From Albifimbria verrucaria (Eukaryota > Ascomycota > Sordariomycetes > Hypocreales > Stachybotryaceae): 64,000 nucleotides of DNA. Below are positions 24,562 through 37,003 of the stretch, in pieces. Position numbers and translations under genes: made by a program. The notes beneath the pieces were generated by a model. That model worked only from the letters and a program-made list of their open reading frames with translations. It ran no database searches and had not been told where the DNA came from. The stretch is from the NCBI GenBank assembly GCA_020081605.1, contig JAHREC010000009.1, forward strand, positions 4,030,001-4,094,000. The letters run 5' to 3'. Numbering within the stretch: position 1 is the stretch's first letter; every line of letters begins with the position of its first letter.

Positions 24562-26354
24562 GATGGGCTATCGGGGCGTCGCAACAGCCCTGCCACGTCA
24601 GACTGCTATTGTAAGGGCATGGGTTGGCGATGTGCGAAGTAACAGAGGATGCGCCGGGGAAAGGGTTGGGAAGATGGAGGCGGAGGAGGAAGAAGAGAAA
24701 AGATGCAGACGGAAGCTTGGCACGGGCTGGCTGGCGATGGCAGGGACTTTGAGTGGGATGGGTGTTAGAGGTTGAGACGAAGTCCCCGAAGGTCCAGGGA
24801 GCTCAATTTTTGGGGAGGGAATCCAAAGGCCCATTCGCTTCCCCGGTTGGGAACACCGATGACGAAAGTGGTTGCTGAGCTAAGTGAGGCTAGTGCGGCA
24901 GCGGCCCCACTTATGGCACTTATGGCACTCATGGCATGGAGGAAGGAGCGACTGGTGCAAGTGGCGCAGTCGTCATGTACCTCTTGCAGTCTACAGTCTG
25001 TGCGAGGCCCAGGAATGCGATTCGATACATCAAAGTCCTCAGCTAATCCAAGTCCCTTTCTCTTCCTTCACCTTAAGCAATCTCAAAATATTGACTTTTC
25101 AGGACCGAGACAATCAATTCAGGACTCCCTTGTATCCGTACCGACGGCTCGGCATGCATGTGTAAGTTATACACATTGCTGTAGCCTACCGGGCCAGCCG
25201 ACAGTCAGACAATTCCATTCATTTCTGGTTACCAGGCAATCGCCTACTAACTAACCTACGTCGCCGGCTGCCTCCGTCCCTCCTCCGTCTCTCTTCCCGC
25301 TCTAAGCTCAATCCAAGGGCACCTTGAGTGGACTCGTTTCCACTTAAGCGAGGCAGATCGTCTCCTCCCTCCTCAGTCCCCTTTAACTCTTAACCCGGAC
25401 CAAGCACGCCCTGATCCACGCTAATGGCCAACTCAACCCTGTGATCTTCCAACTCCCGGACCTGGTCACCGCAGCTCAAGCAAGTGCGATACGCGTCGTT
25501 GTCCCGGCCATGGGTGCAAGGAAAAACACGCTGGGCCTGGAACAGTTTGGCTTCGGCAATTCAACCCAAGCCGTCCCTGGCAAACGAGCGCCCGGACCTA
25601 AGAGTGCATACATTATGTCATCGAGTTTCAGGTAGTTGACGTCTCTAGGAATCTAAATTCGATACAAGCCAGTCACGTAATGTTCGAAACATGTCTTTTA
25701 CCCGAAAATTCACGGGCTAGCTCTGTGACGCCGAATAAACTTGCCGTTGTGGCTCCCGCCCATGATTCATGTGCCTTTGTTTACTTGAGGAAAGTCTCCT
25801 TTGATTACCAGCATTTGCAGATGTAGCTCCTACAGCATGCAGCCCATGCATGACAGAGACACGCTGTCTGTTCCTCTCCACAATGCCCACTACCGTACAT
25901 ATAAAGGCCGTCATTTGGAGGGGTTGTCAATGAACAAATTTGGACAGATATGTTTCCACTGATTAATCGCGACACACTCCTCATCGTAATTCCCACTGCA
26001 AACACAGTCGCTGCTATGGCACCAACAGCAAATATAGAGTGAAGCTTGTATTCCTACATGCTGAGATGGCTTGCTACAAGAACAGGACAATCCCGCAGGT
26101 CAGACATTAAAGTCTGCCGGTAACGCTATTAGCAACTGCATAATTATTAAGAGTCCGCTGTTTGCGTAGCACAAGCCGCACGCTTCCTCCACCAGAGCCT
26201 CCTCCCCACCGAGTCGACCCTATCACACTACAACAACCAGCCAAGGCGTACAAGAAGAGAGGGTATATGCCAACTTGGCATAGACACCAGTGCCTCCCAA
26301 AACCTGGATAGCCAAAATTTGGTTGTTACACAAGCCGGTTCTTCAAACCTCATG
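24562..26354. other. Intergenic region upstream of the large Ser-rich gene
   Basis: Carries the presumed promoter of the minus-strand gene starting at 24561 and the 3' region of the next minus-strand gene. Three near-identical 9-mers (ATGGCACTT/ATGGCACTC) lie at 24913-24937. Open frames are short and featureless; no gene is called. Confidence 0.45.
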
Positions 26355-28243
26355 CTAGGTTTTGTCTCTCGACGACCCTGGCGTCCCTCCGCCGGCTTCG
26401 CCGCTTGCCATCGGATCCAGAGGTGGATTTGAATAGTCATCGTCGAATTCGTCCTCGTAGTCCTCTTCCGATTGTGTCGAATGACTGTGACCCTGATGCA
26501 TGGGCGGCGCATTATCCTCAATATGCTCAGTATGAGGCTGACCACCGACCTGATTCACAGATGGTGACCCTTTGCCAGGGACCTTGCCTGCCTTTCTGTT
26601 TTTCCGACCCTTAGCCTTGGCCTTCTCTAGAAGGCGTTTGCGATCCGCCTCTTCCTGTCGATGGCGACGATCTTTGATTTCGTAATCTCGAATGAGAGCC
26701 CTTGGGGCTCCCCGAAAATCCGTTCATACTCACAAAATTCACATATCCATACATCATCGAACTTGGGTGGATTGTGGTAATAATTGTCAGCAGCGACCTG
26801 GCGCCGGTGACGAGCAGCAATAGCTAGCTCTCTTTCCAGGTGACGCCGAGCCTTTCTGCGAGAGTGCGCTGAGCCTCTACTTGGCGCCTTTGACGATCCA
26901 TCGTGATTCGCAGAACTGTTAGCATGAGCCCCTGGCGGAACTCCCGATGTCGTCTGTGTACCAGTACCATTACGCGAGAGGTGCCCTATGAAAGTAAGTC
27001 TCCATGTCCAGTGGATTGTATGCCTAGTGGACTTACCAGGCCATTGGATAGATCCAGGCACTTGCGAATCACAAGTAAAAGTAAATTGTGTGGAAGCTGG
27101 AGTTGCCTTGGCCATAGAATGCTGCTGTAAAAGGCTGACGTTCTCTTGACCCTGTGGGGCAGTTTCTCTGCGTTGGCGATAGCACTAGAGATGATACCAC
27201 TATTTTCGTGATCTATAAGAAAGGTTAGCTGTCTTGCGAATGGAAAGAAGTGCCATGTCGAAGAACTCCAGCAAGAAGCACAGGCTTGGAACGTCCGAAG
27301 ATATCACATACCAGGTTGGGCCCATTGGGGAGCTCCCGCTTTCACATTCCGACCAGACCAAGTATTATTCCCGTCCGGCAAAGCTCTCAAAGGGCTTCTT
27401 CCATTTCTCGACCGCCCCAGCCGTCCTCTCCCAGAACCCGATATTCCCTGGCTATTGGAAATGAAAGGGCCAGTCCCCGTGTAGGCCGAGGAGCTAGAAT
27501 AAGATCTATCACCGCTGCCATCGTTAACGGGGAATGCGCCCGCCAGAAACTGCCAGGGAACTGATGTCTCCGTTCAAGGCATGTGAGGAGCTAAGAGCTG
27601 TATCCCCTGCAGAGGGTATTTTTCGCTTCTTCTTGTTGTTTGTGTTTTCGAACGAATCGTATCCGTCCACTGAAGATGCTGCAGATGGAGGTGGTTGTGG
27701 ATCGGTACTCCGAGGCTGGTCAAGCCTGGACGCACGCCGGGACGATCGAGTCAGGATATCTGGGGGTGATCTCGTTACAAGGGTGCTCCTTGAAATGCTA
27801 CTATCCTCTTCGCCTTGACTTGAGCGGACTCCGTTACGTTGCGGGATGTAATTTGGCCCTGGCTCGTTTCGACGGCTGTGGTCCACAGGGCTCGTAGATC
27901 CAATACTCGCCGAACTCGGCTCGTCCTTCAGAGTGTACGGCGGGTAAAAGAAAAGGGGCGTATTGTCGTGAGCGGAAGCAGGGTATTTGATCGAATCGGC
28001 GAGCTCCGGTGACAGCGTCTCTCGCAGGCGACGCTTCGGCAGAGGCCTAATCGGCCGGTCTGGAAAGAGAGACGACACAGTATCCGGAGACATCCTTGGG
28101 CTATGAACTGTAAAGCGTAGGCGGTGCCGCCTCGTTAGCCAATAGATCGCCAAGATACTAGCAAACGACGACATGAGGACAGCCAGGATGATCCAGTGCC
28201 TCTCAACCTTGCCCTTGACCAACGTATGAGGGGGCACATCCAT
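26355..28243 (-). CDS. N-terminally membrane-anchored fungal CxxC protein
   Basis: Predicted 579 aa, read as one gene. MDVPPHTLVKGKVERH is followed by one hydrophobic helix (WIILAVLMSSFASILAIYWL, residues 17-36), then SPRMSPDTVSSLFPDRPIRP and a long Ser/Arg-rich region. Intron 27213-27311 (GTATGT...TTATAG) links WAQP to DHENSGIISSAIANAEKLP in phase, and intron 26986-27036 links WPG to HLSRNG. Three homopolymer breaks: a surplus G at 27539-27541, a missing C at 27156-27159, and a missing C at 26704-26707. The C-terminal part has basic RRKARRHLEREL and DDVWICEFCEYERIFGEPP with one CxxC pair. ALIRDYEIKDRRHRQEEADR and a charged tail follow. One CxxC pair alone cannot form a classic zinc finger. 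Residue order across each junction is coherent, so I prefer one gene to two. Function unknown; I do not recognise a named family. Confidence 0.7.
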
Positions 28244-30286
28244 AGTTCTACTTCACCCTGCTGTGCAGATGGAAGAGGAGAACCGTGGGGAGAGAACGAT
28301 TACGGCTGTCAAATACATGGCAGCAGGAGACGGGGAAGGCGTACCCATAACACATTTTACATGCACGCAGCCGGCAGAGTAATTTGGCAGTGGCAAGAAG
28401 ATAGGACCCAAAGATAAGGCCGTAGGAGAGTGTCCGACCGTACGTGAAGGTGCGACAAGGACGTTTTGGTTCCGACCTGCCTGGTTATCGAAGCCCAGCG
28501 AATGCGTTCGAGCGATGAACTGTTCTGTTCAGAAAACGTCGTGGAGGGTCTGGTACTCGCAGCTCCCTGTATCCATCAGTCAGACATTTGATACCCAACA
28601 CGTCATCGGCCAGATGACAAACCACCAGCTCCCGGCTCAACCCAGTTTGCGATGAACTGAAGATGAAGAGGGTGAGAAGGAACATACCTAGTTTCTGTGG
28701 CCACAGGAAATTCCGATGCGGCAAAATCCCCAAGCTGGGTGTTGGCCCTCGGTAGGTTTGGTTGGATGCGAAAGCAAATGAGGGACACCTGGATCCAGGA
28801 CCAGGATAGGACGAGGACAGTCCAGGATTCGCCAAAATGTCGCGCGGAACAGCCAACGCTGCAACAAGGAGCCAGGAAAATGATCAAGGTGCTCAGACAA
28901 GGCGCCGACGCTCACAGGAACCGGCTCCAGGCAAGGGAAGCGTACGCAGGGAGAATGCTTTTGGCATTTGATAGTGGCTAATAACTAGATCAACTCTGTG
29001 GTTAGGAGGTGTGCCAGACAAGGGCCGTCCACTAAATGTCTTAGGTAAGCTAGGCACACACAGGGTGAGCTGTACAGTACAGTACTATGTACTAATGTAT
29101 CCCCGTCCAGCCACTCCCTGGTTGGTCACCACAACTCGCTCAGCCAGCCAGTTATGCTCAATGATTCAATGGTTGGTCACAAAACACTGGGTCTGGGCAA
29201 GCACAGGGGTTCACAGAAGAGGGTTGACGCTGCTGCTTGGAAATGCAACGGCAGCTGGCCTGGGGAGCAATTCGGCCTCACCCAGCAGCAAGCAACCCTT
29301 GATAATTACCAACTCACCCGAACATGCTGCTTAGCGGAGGCAACAGAACATTCGATCGAGGCAGCTGACACGGCACTTTTTGGGGAGGGGACTGATGCGA
29401 CAACTCAGCCCTTTGGTGCTCCGTCAAACGAGCTTCCATGCACAAGGGGTCATCAATATCTGACAGGTCCGATGAGCATCGCTACGCACAATCACACCTC
29501 TCTCCTCTCACGCGCTCGCTGATAGAAGGCTCGTCGACGATAAGCTCGATGGAGGGACGGCCCAGCGTTCGAACACTGCTCCACTTGGCGAGTTGGAGAT
29601 TTTTCGGGGTCGGGATGTGCTGGTTGAGGACATGCTACGTTGGATCGGAGTGCGGACCAACCGGGCTTTAAAGGTACGGGCACCGAAAGCCCACTGTCGC
29701 TGGTTTTTTTAGCGGTCCTCGGTCCCTATAACCAAAAGTTTTGTGCCGTCGCGCCAACTAAGGCAAGGCAAAGGTAGCATGCAGGTACGTACCTGGCCCA
29801 AAGCAGTAAAGCAGAGGCAGAGCAGAGCCAGCAGCTCCGTGCGACTAATCCGCCATACAACCAGACTGTGAGCGAAGGCCCTGCCCTCTCTCTTCTCCTC
29901 CATACCGTACACCCGTTCCTCTCCACCACGCTCCTCCTCTCCCTCTCCTCCTTGGCTGGTTGTGTCATGAGCGTGCCTCGTCCTTTACTGGTTTCCGTCA
30001 TGAAAAATTGTCAATTCCGTCTGCAACTCGTCTACTCTCTCCGACTCTGCGTCTCTTCCTAGTCGCCGTCGCATTTCCCTCCTCGGCGGCTGTCTCGTCG
30101 CTCACCACCACCACCACCAGAACGCCCACGAGCTTTGTGCCCGCTTCCTCCCTCGAACCTGCAACCTGCTCCTCGACACGCACTGGCTATAGTATATTCA
30201 CTTGAAGACATAATTGTCTCCCACAACACGCGTCGCCGTCCTCCTCGCCCCCGCCGAGTCCCCGCGTTGCCCAGTGCCATCCTTCA
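28244..30286. other. Divergent intergenic region
   Basis: Between the start of the CxxC gene (-) and the PHD gene (+). It contains CT-rich leader sequence from about 29880 to 30286, and TGTACAGTACAGTACT at 29071-29086. No reading frame has credible protein features. Confidence 0.5.
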
Positions 30287-32335
30287 ATGGCGCCGCCCTC
30301 GCCGCGACGATCGTCGAGAGCTCGTCCGACCAATCCACAATCTCAACACTCTTCGACTTCTTCAGGCTCGTCCTCTCGCGGCGATAGAAACACAAGATCC
30401 GTCGTCAAGCCCTCGTCGGGCAAGTCCACACCCAGCGCCTCCCTGTCCTCAGAGCCTCCCGAGGACAACGAGGACACTCTCCTGGGCCGCAGGCGCACGC
30501 GTGGCCAGAATGACGAACAAGATAAAATAATTGTTACTCGGCCTGACATCCTTGACATGGCCAATGGGAGTGACGACCTCCAAGATGAAGAGGACGAGGC
30601 CGTCCGCTGCATCTGCGGGTCTGATGAGTATCCTGGGCGTCCACCGGTGGACAGCCCAGACACAGACATCTTCGCCGCAATTGAACTAACCGAGGATGTT
30701 ACCGGCTTCTTCGTTCAATGCGACGTCTGTAAGGTCTGGCAGCACGGTGCCTGCGTTGGAATATTCAGCGCCGAAAGCTCTCCTGACGAGTACTTCTGCG
30801 AGCTCTGTCGCAAGGAGTTGCACAAAATACACACTGCTACTAATGGGTATGTCTCCAGATTGTTCGCGTCGTGTTTCCTTTTGCTTCATTGTGTCGAGAT
30901 GAAGTCGGGAAGCCCGCCCAGCGACTGCGTCCCAGGGCACCCTGCGCAAATTTCCTCCTTCATGACCCAGCCACCTCCCCATTACCAGGTTTCATTTACT
31001 AACATCAGTATGCCTACAGACAACGCTATTCAAAATACCTACCACTTTACCGACCGTCACGAGGCACTTCCCGAGCCGCCTCGCTAGTGAAGGATGGCGC
31101 CCGGTCGCCGAAAAACACCGGTTCCAAAAGCTCGCGTCAAAACTCAGCCTCTCAGAGTTCTAAGCGACGATCGACAATGAACAGCCGCGATGCAGCCTAC
31201 GATGACGAGCAACTGCGCCGGGCAATCGAGGCCAGCAGAGAAGAGACCATACAAGACTCGATTGAGAGCGTCACCAGGCGAACCAAACGTGGACGAAGTG
31301 ACAGCGAAGAGTTCGTGACTCCTCATCGTCAAATAGCAATCCATGAATATTGACTCGATCTTCAGGAACATTTTGCACGTCAAGAGACAACGAACAAGTT
31401 CACGATCGGCTTCCCACCTACAGCGCTGGAGCAGAACGAACCACCTAGCCGCGAAGAATCAGAAGATGAAGCAAGCACACGAAACGGTTTGAAGAAGCTC
31501 CGAAACGGTCGAAACCCACGAGAAAAATCCGAGAAGGAAGACAGGGAGCGTCAGCGCCAGGAAGCCGCCAGCAAGCGCAAGAACCGCGCCGAGCGAAGAC
31601 GAGCTGAAGGTACGTTACACACAATATTTGATATTCAAAGGGAAATTGCAGGGTTACTAACTTGTTCGCAGACTCGGATATGTCAGAGGAAGTACCTGTG
31701 GTAGGGTCTAAACCCCGAGAAATAAGAGCGTCGAACCTCCAAGTATTTCCGAGCCTCCGACCCCGGTGTTACCACCACCAGGCACACCTCCAGCTGCCCA
31801 ACCGATCGTGGGAAGCTCCCACAAACAGGGCGGCCGAAGCAACCACAAGAAGGGCAAGGGAAAGAACCAATACACGAAGGATCTGGACAAGGACGAGTCA
31901 CCAGCTCGATCCATGTCACGCGACATTCAGAAGAACACAGATGAACCGGTGGTTACCGCTCCGTCTAAGACGTCAGCGAGTGAGACTAAGCAAGTAACAA
32001 AAGCAAAGTCCGCCATGGCGACTAAGATGAGCATGGCCGACATGAAACGCAGAGTTGCGGCCATCATGGATTTCATATCCAGGACTCAGGTCGACCTAGC
32101 AGCCGAAGCCTCGCCACCATCACAGAATGGAGAGATCAACGGTGGACAGGCTTCACCACAGAAGGCGGCATCGACACCTGTCAACGGCTCCACTATCGGA
32201 TCTGGCGCAGGAGCTACGCCGAACGGCATTTCTGCTGACTCTCCCGATGACAAGGAGTTCAAGGAGCTGAACTGCATGGAGATGATGGATGTTCTGACGC
32301 GTGATATGGTCAAGTGGCAGAACCAGTACGTCTGA
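30287..32335 (+). CDS. PHD-finger chromatin protein, Cti6-like
   Basis: Predicted 587 aa, four exons. Introns 30847-31019 (173 nt, GTATGT...CTACAG), 31315-31365 (GTGACT...TTCAG) and 31610-31671 (GTACGT...CGCAG); one missing A at 31720-31722. After a basic Ser-rich N-terminus comes a C4HC3 PHD finger: CICGSDE...FFVQCDVCKVWQHGACVGIF...EYFCELC (about residues 105-180). Downstream are YDDEQLRRAIEASREE, RTKRGRSDSE, and a highly charged coiled-coil-like KKLRNGRNPREKSEKEDRER. Then a Pro-rich part and a C-terminal helix ending MMDVLTRDMVKWQNQYV. This layout matches Cti6, the PHD subunit of the Rpd3L histone deacetylase complex, which reads methylated H3K4; assignment to that complex is inferred. Its stop is 473 bp from the Mtg1 stop, convergent. 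Confidence 0.8.
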
Positions 32336-32808
32336 CAGGATATGGTATCCAGGCTGGCTGTACTTGATCAGTCTGCGGTCGTCAAAACCATGGCAAGGTC
32401 GCCCTGCAGTCTCGTGCGGAGAAGTGCTTTTTCAAAGAGGTACGCCTCTATGTGGCTGGCGTTTGAAGGAACAGTGTGCATACCAGGGCGTTTTCGAGGA
32501 CCATGCTCCTCTATAGGTTTTACATTACGGATGGGATTTGGGATTTCGTTTTGGTAGTTAAGTTATTGTTTGTAGGCCGCAAGGTCTTTGGGCTGCTCTG
32601 CGCCCAGGTTTTTTGTTCCGATATACCCTGCAGGCTACTGGTGTATAGACATCAGGAGGGCCGCAAACTAGAGAACTGATGTGAATATTACATGGCTATT
32701 TTATGATTCAATAGCAAGATGTGGTGTACATGTGTGAGACAGGGTATCTTGATTTATATGGATATCTATATCTACAGAGTGGTGTTACATGCGCTGAGGA
32801 CCTCGTGC
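32336..32808. other. Convergent intergenic region
   Basis: 3' UTR space between the PHD gene and MTG1. AT-rich from about 32680. No other feature seen. Confidence 0.6.
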
Positions 32809-33818
32809 TTATTCGCTCGCCTCCTTCCTGCTCTCCTTGTGACGTTTCTTGGCTTGATTCATACTCAAAGCAGGTGTTGCCAGGGACATCTCGTGGGCCA
32901 TCAGACCATCCTTAGATAGATCGTCTAGGACATATTTACCCAGCTTACCAGCACGCCACTGCGACAGAATGCGCGCGGCTGCATCGTGCAGATTGGGCAC
33001 GCCACCAGCCATGAGCTTGCCTTCACGGCGCGCAACAGCGGTCAGGAACTCGTCGACGTCGTTGGTAGGTTCGCAGTACTTGGCGTAGATGCCCGGGTTC
33101 CAGAAGTTTATGCGATAGAGGAGATAGTCGGCGAGCACGACATCGGGAATCAGGCCTTTTTGATGCCCTGAACAAGGGCAAGCTTGATCATAGATTCGGC
33201 GTCGTCGACGTAGGGCGGGAAGATACCTGGTGTGTCGAGGAGGAAGATGTCACGGTCGTCGCCGTGGCGGGTCTGGAAGTTGGCGATGCGCACGGCCGTG
33301 CTGACACTGCGCGTGACGCCAGGCTGATCGCCTGTCCTTGCAGCCTTGGCCTTTTTCACACCACGCGAGCCCTCGGTGCGGAGGGCGTTGAGCAGCGTGC
33401 TCTTGCCGACGTTGGGCATTCCACGACCATGATGCGCAGGCCGGTAAGCGAGTCGGTCGCGAGGGCCACTTCTTTGAGTCGCTGTAGCAGCGCCCTCGTC
33501 CTCGAAGGTCCTCCATTATTCCAAAGACGGCGCGACCGCTATACAGCCGACGCAGGGTGTCGCGCGCATCGCGGGTATCAGCGCCGAGATCGTATTTGGT
33601 AAAACGATGAGGCGCTCGCGGCCAGCGCAGAGTTTTTCGAAGTTGGGATTTTCGGAGGAGAAAGGGAGACGGAAGTCGCGGCACTCGAGGACGAGGGAAA
33701 CCCGGGACATGGTGCTCTTGATCTTCTCCCCACCGGCATCGTGATGACCGAGATAGTAGGTCTTGGGGATGAAGTTGGGTATGGGAAAGGAGCGACGGGG
33801 CACGAATTTGGCTGCCAT
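32809..33818 (-). CDS. MTG1: Mitochondrial ribosome GTPase Mtg1
   Basis: Circularly permuted GTPase of the YlqF/MTG1 family that acts in late assembly of the large mitochondrial ribosomal subunit at the inner membrane. Intronless; 337 aa when four missing bases are allowed for (T run 33601-33604, T run 33533-33535, GG at 33421-33422, GG at 33155-33156, all as A/C on the plus strand). Motifs run in permuted order: FTKYDLG (G4; Thr in place of the usual Asn of NKxD), then GMPNVGKSTLLNALR (G1, P-loop), RTGDQPGVTRSV (G2) and LDTPGIFPP (G3). The C-terminal helical part is IPDVVLADYLLYRINFWNPG. The start MAAKFVPRRSFPIPNFIPKT fits a basic targeting N-terminus. All four breaks are in homopolymers and the restored length is normal, so I read the gene as functional. 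Confidence 0.9.
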
Positions 33819-35180
33819 GGTGAAGTATTGTATTAGGGTATCTTGCTTTCATACATTGTGCTACAGACGTAGCCCAGGAATGCTGCGGCGATGCGCAGAC
33901 GTGAGTCGTGAGAGGTCGTAGCAGAGCCGAACAATTGGATATACTGTTGCTCGTTGAGACGAGTTAGCCATCGAAACTTTGACAGATAAGTGACACGTGA
34001 GGATAAGATAATGAAAAATAGATAAGATAGGAACGCGGTTGGAAACGGCTTCTGACGTCATTTGTGAGCCGAGGTTTGGAGGGGTCGAGTGTAGGACCCT
34101 TGTCAAAAGGATTGCATCACTCAGAACATTCAGTAAGTCTCCGATGAGGTTGACAGGGCGGTAGTGGTGCAGCTCCTGGCGAAAAGAATAGTATGTGAAT
34201 TTTGATACGGTTCTTTATAGGAGTGGTCTTTTTCGATTAAGCTTCGAATAAGTTTAGTTCAGATATGGGGATGTTTCTTTTCCGTTGTTGGCTTTACTTC
34301 AAATGCCTACCAAGGCTTCCAGCATGATCACATGCGTCGGTGTGCATAGCAGCAACAACAATCCATTCATTGCAAAATGGTTCTTCCTATTTACATACCG
34401 AGAGGTATGCACCGAGTAGACGCCCCTGGTCTCTGGAATGAGATCGATGACGACGTTGGTCATGGGTAAGGTGTTGCGCGGAATAGCCCCCAACCGTTCC
34501 GTCACAGGGGACCAGGGTGGCCCAAGATTAACCTTCTTTTATCCTTCAAACCCATAGCGCAGTGCAGCAGACTCCTAGACGGGCCCGCCAACGGAGTGGT
34601 TCCATGGCTTGCATATCAGCCTCGTGGAAGCGGTGCCACTGACGAACAGCAATGGGGATTGCCGCGGCTAAAAAACGACGTAAGGACGGTCAAGAGATCT
34701 TTTTCTCTATTGGTCTGGGCATAAATAACACAGCAGCTGAAGGCCTCGCCTCTTACCGTCAACACCCCCAGTCGAGAGCCAAGACTTTGGTCGTTTCTCT
34801 AGTCTTCTACCCTCAGCAAAAAAAGACTTGGCATCGACACGTGAAGAAATGAATGGCCAACTGAGCTGCTATTCAGCCACCCTCCACCCATCCATGACTC
34901 CAAAAAGAGGAAAATTGTCGTTGCCTTTCCTTACGCATGGGCCAGTCGCTGTTAGTTGAGCTGGAGAAAACGGAAGCTAGCGAAAAGATAGGCTTGGTGC
35001 CAAGGAAGCGGGAGCACACGGTCTGTCGTGTTTTATTTAAGCATTGCGGTTTACGCATCCCTTCGCTGGTCTCGGCATTTCTCCCATTGTGTTGTTCCCA
35101 TCTTGTATAATGATTCTGCCATGATCGTGTAATTCGTCTTGGTTGCCAACATCACATCGACCACTCAAGCATCACCTCGC
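33819..35180. other. Divergent intergenic region
   Basis: Shared upstream DNA of MTG1 (-) and the Bor1-type gene (+). Short frames only. CT-rich sequence precedes 35180. Confidence 0.5.
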
Positions 35181-37003
35181 ATGGCCACCCAGCATTCATC
35201 TCCGGCCCCGGTAGCCGGCCCGGTGACAGCACCGGTGACATTCCCGCTGTCTCGTCGCATCATGATACCACAGACTTGCCTGCAAGCTCAGATACTTTGA
35301 CTTCAGATAATGAACAACACCAGGGTGCTCTTGGCGCCAAGGGCAAATTGCGCCCATTTCGGCTCTTAAAGGAAGATGTTCAAAACATCGCCAAGCGTTA
35401 CGCCTCCGATTGGACCCTGTTCAACCAACAGGTTGTCGCCAGCGCCGTGTACATCTTCTTCACCAACATCTTGCCTGGCATTACATTTGCCAGTGATCTC
35501 TTTGTCCAGACCGGCCAGTCATGGGGCACCATTGAAATTGTTTTCAGCACCGGCCTGTGCGGCCTCATCTTCGCCGTGTAAGTCGAGCCACATCCTCGCG
35601 GAACCCTCGCTACATTACATTCGTACTAACACGAGGCCTTCAATGCTTAGATTCTCTGCGCAGCCTCTAACAATCCTGGGCGTGACCGGTCCCTTTGCTG
35701 TACTGGCAGAAAACATCTATGAGCTCTGCGAACAGCACTTCCACGTCGACTTCCTCTCCGTCATGGCCTGGTCCCTCATCCATGCCGGCTGGATGCACTA
35801 CCTCCTAGCCATCTTCAACGCTCACGACTGGACCATGCAGTACGTAACCAACTTCAGCGCCGACATCTTCTCCCTCCTCAACAGCGTCATCTACTTCCAC
35901 AAAGCCGCCCTTGAACTCGAGCGTACGCACGCCAAGGTCTCCCTCGCCGCCTTCTTGTACGCCATCATCGGGGCCATGGGCACCTGTCTTTTGCAATTCT
36001 GCTATCTACGGCCAACTCCTGGAAGCCGTTATTCCACCCCTATGTCCGCCTCGGTCTGACCGAATACGCAGCCGCCATCTCCATCATCCTCTTCATCGGA
36101 ATCCCTCACATTGGAGAGCTGGCCACTCTCGATCATGTCAAGCTCCAGGTCCAAACATCCTTTAGGCCGACCAGTCCGGACCGATCTACATTCTTTGTTC
36201 AATTCTGGAAGGTTCCCATCGAGTGGTGCTTTCTTTCCATCATCCCTGGAGCCATCATCACCGTCCTATTCTACTTTGATCACGAGATTAGCAGCATCAT
36301 CTGCACAAGCAAGCGTTACGGCGTTCGCAAGCCTGGTGGCTTTGCCTGGGATATTGTGCTTTTGGGCACCACCACCATCATCTGCGGTATTCTTGGCATC
36401 CCAGCCGCCAACGGCTTGCTTCCCAAGCACCCCTCCACTCAGAGTCTCTCATGTACTACGAAGAGGAGGATGCTCAGCAAGGCGAACATGACGACACACA
36501 GCCACCCCGTCGTGTACCGAGGACTTACGAGCAGCGGTATTCTCACTTTATCCAAGCCGCACTCATTCTCATCTTCGTCTCCCCACCATTACAAAAGCTT
36601 CTTGGCCTCACCCAGACCTCTGTACTGGCCGGCCTATTCATGTTCATGGGCTACCAGTCCCTATCTGTAAATCCCATTCTGGAACGGGTCGTCCATCTGT
36701 TATCTCCACCATCCGAGCTGCCCCTCTACCATGTGGTGTGAGCTGGCTCGGCATCCACACCTACACCATCACGCAGATCATTGTGACTGGCATTGTCTTC
36801 GGCGTGACACTCACGGTTGCAGCGCCAGCATTCCCTTGATCATCATAGCTTTGGTCCCTGTACGCTTGACGCTGATGAACAAGATTTGGTCACGGGAAAC
36901 GCTGAGGCTGGTGGATGGCTGGGCATGCCGAGAGGGCAAGCCTGAAGACGAACCGCAAGTAGATGTTCCAGCTTCGATAGATGAAGAAAAGGGAGCACGA
37001 TAG
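35181..37003 (+). CDS. Bor1-type SLC4 anion/borate transporter
   Basis: Plasma-membrane transporter of the HCO3-/anion exchanger family; the fungal branch (yeast Bor1) exports borate. Predicted 584 aa with one intron (35578-35650, GTAAGT...CTTAG). Five missing bases are inferred: C runs 35219-35221, 36422-36424, 36721-36724 and 36833-36835, and G at 35993. Family blocks appear in order: RYASDWTLFNQQVVASAVYI, FFTNILPGITFASDLF, QPLTILGVTGPFAVLAENIY, IHAGWMHYLLAIFNAHDW, PHIGELATLDHVK, IPGAIITVLFYFDHEISS, then LIFVSPPLQKLLGLTQTSVL and GVSWLGIHTYTITQIIV. About ten to twelve hydrophobic segments are visible. It carries the most breaks per kb of any large gene here, yet every conserved block is intact, which argues against decay. 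The start at 35181 gives a Pro/Ser-rich N-terminus and is less certain than the body. Confidence 0.88.

Noticed and set aside
27234..28417. Short plus-strand frames opposite the CxxC gene
   Set aside because: They are shadows of a minus-strand gene whose splice sites and protein run on consistently.
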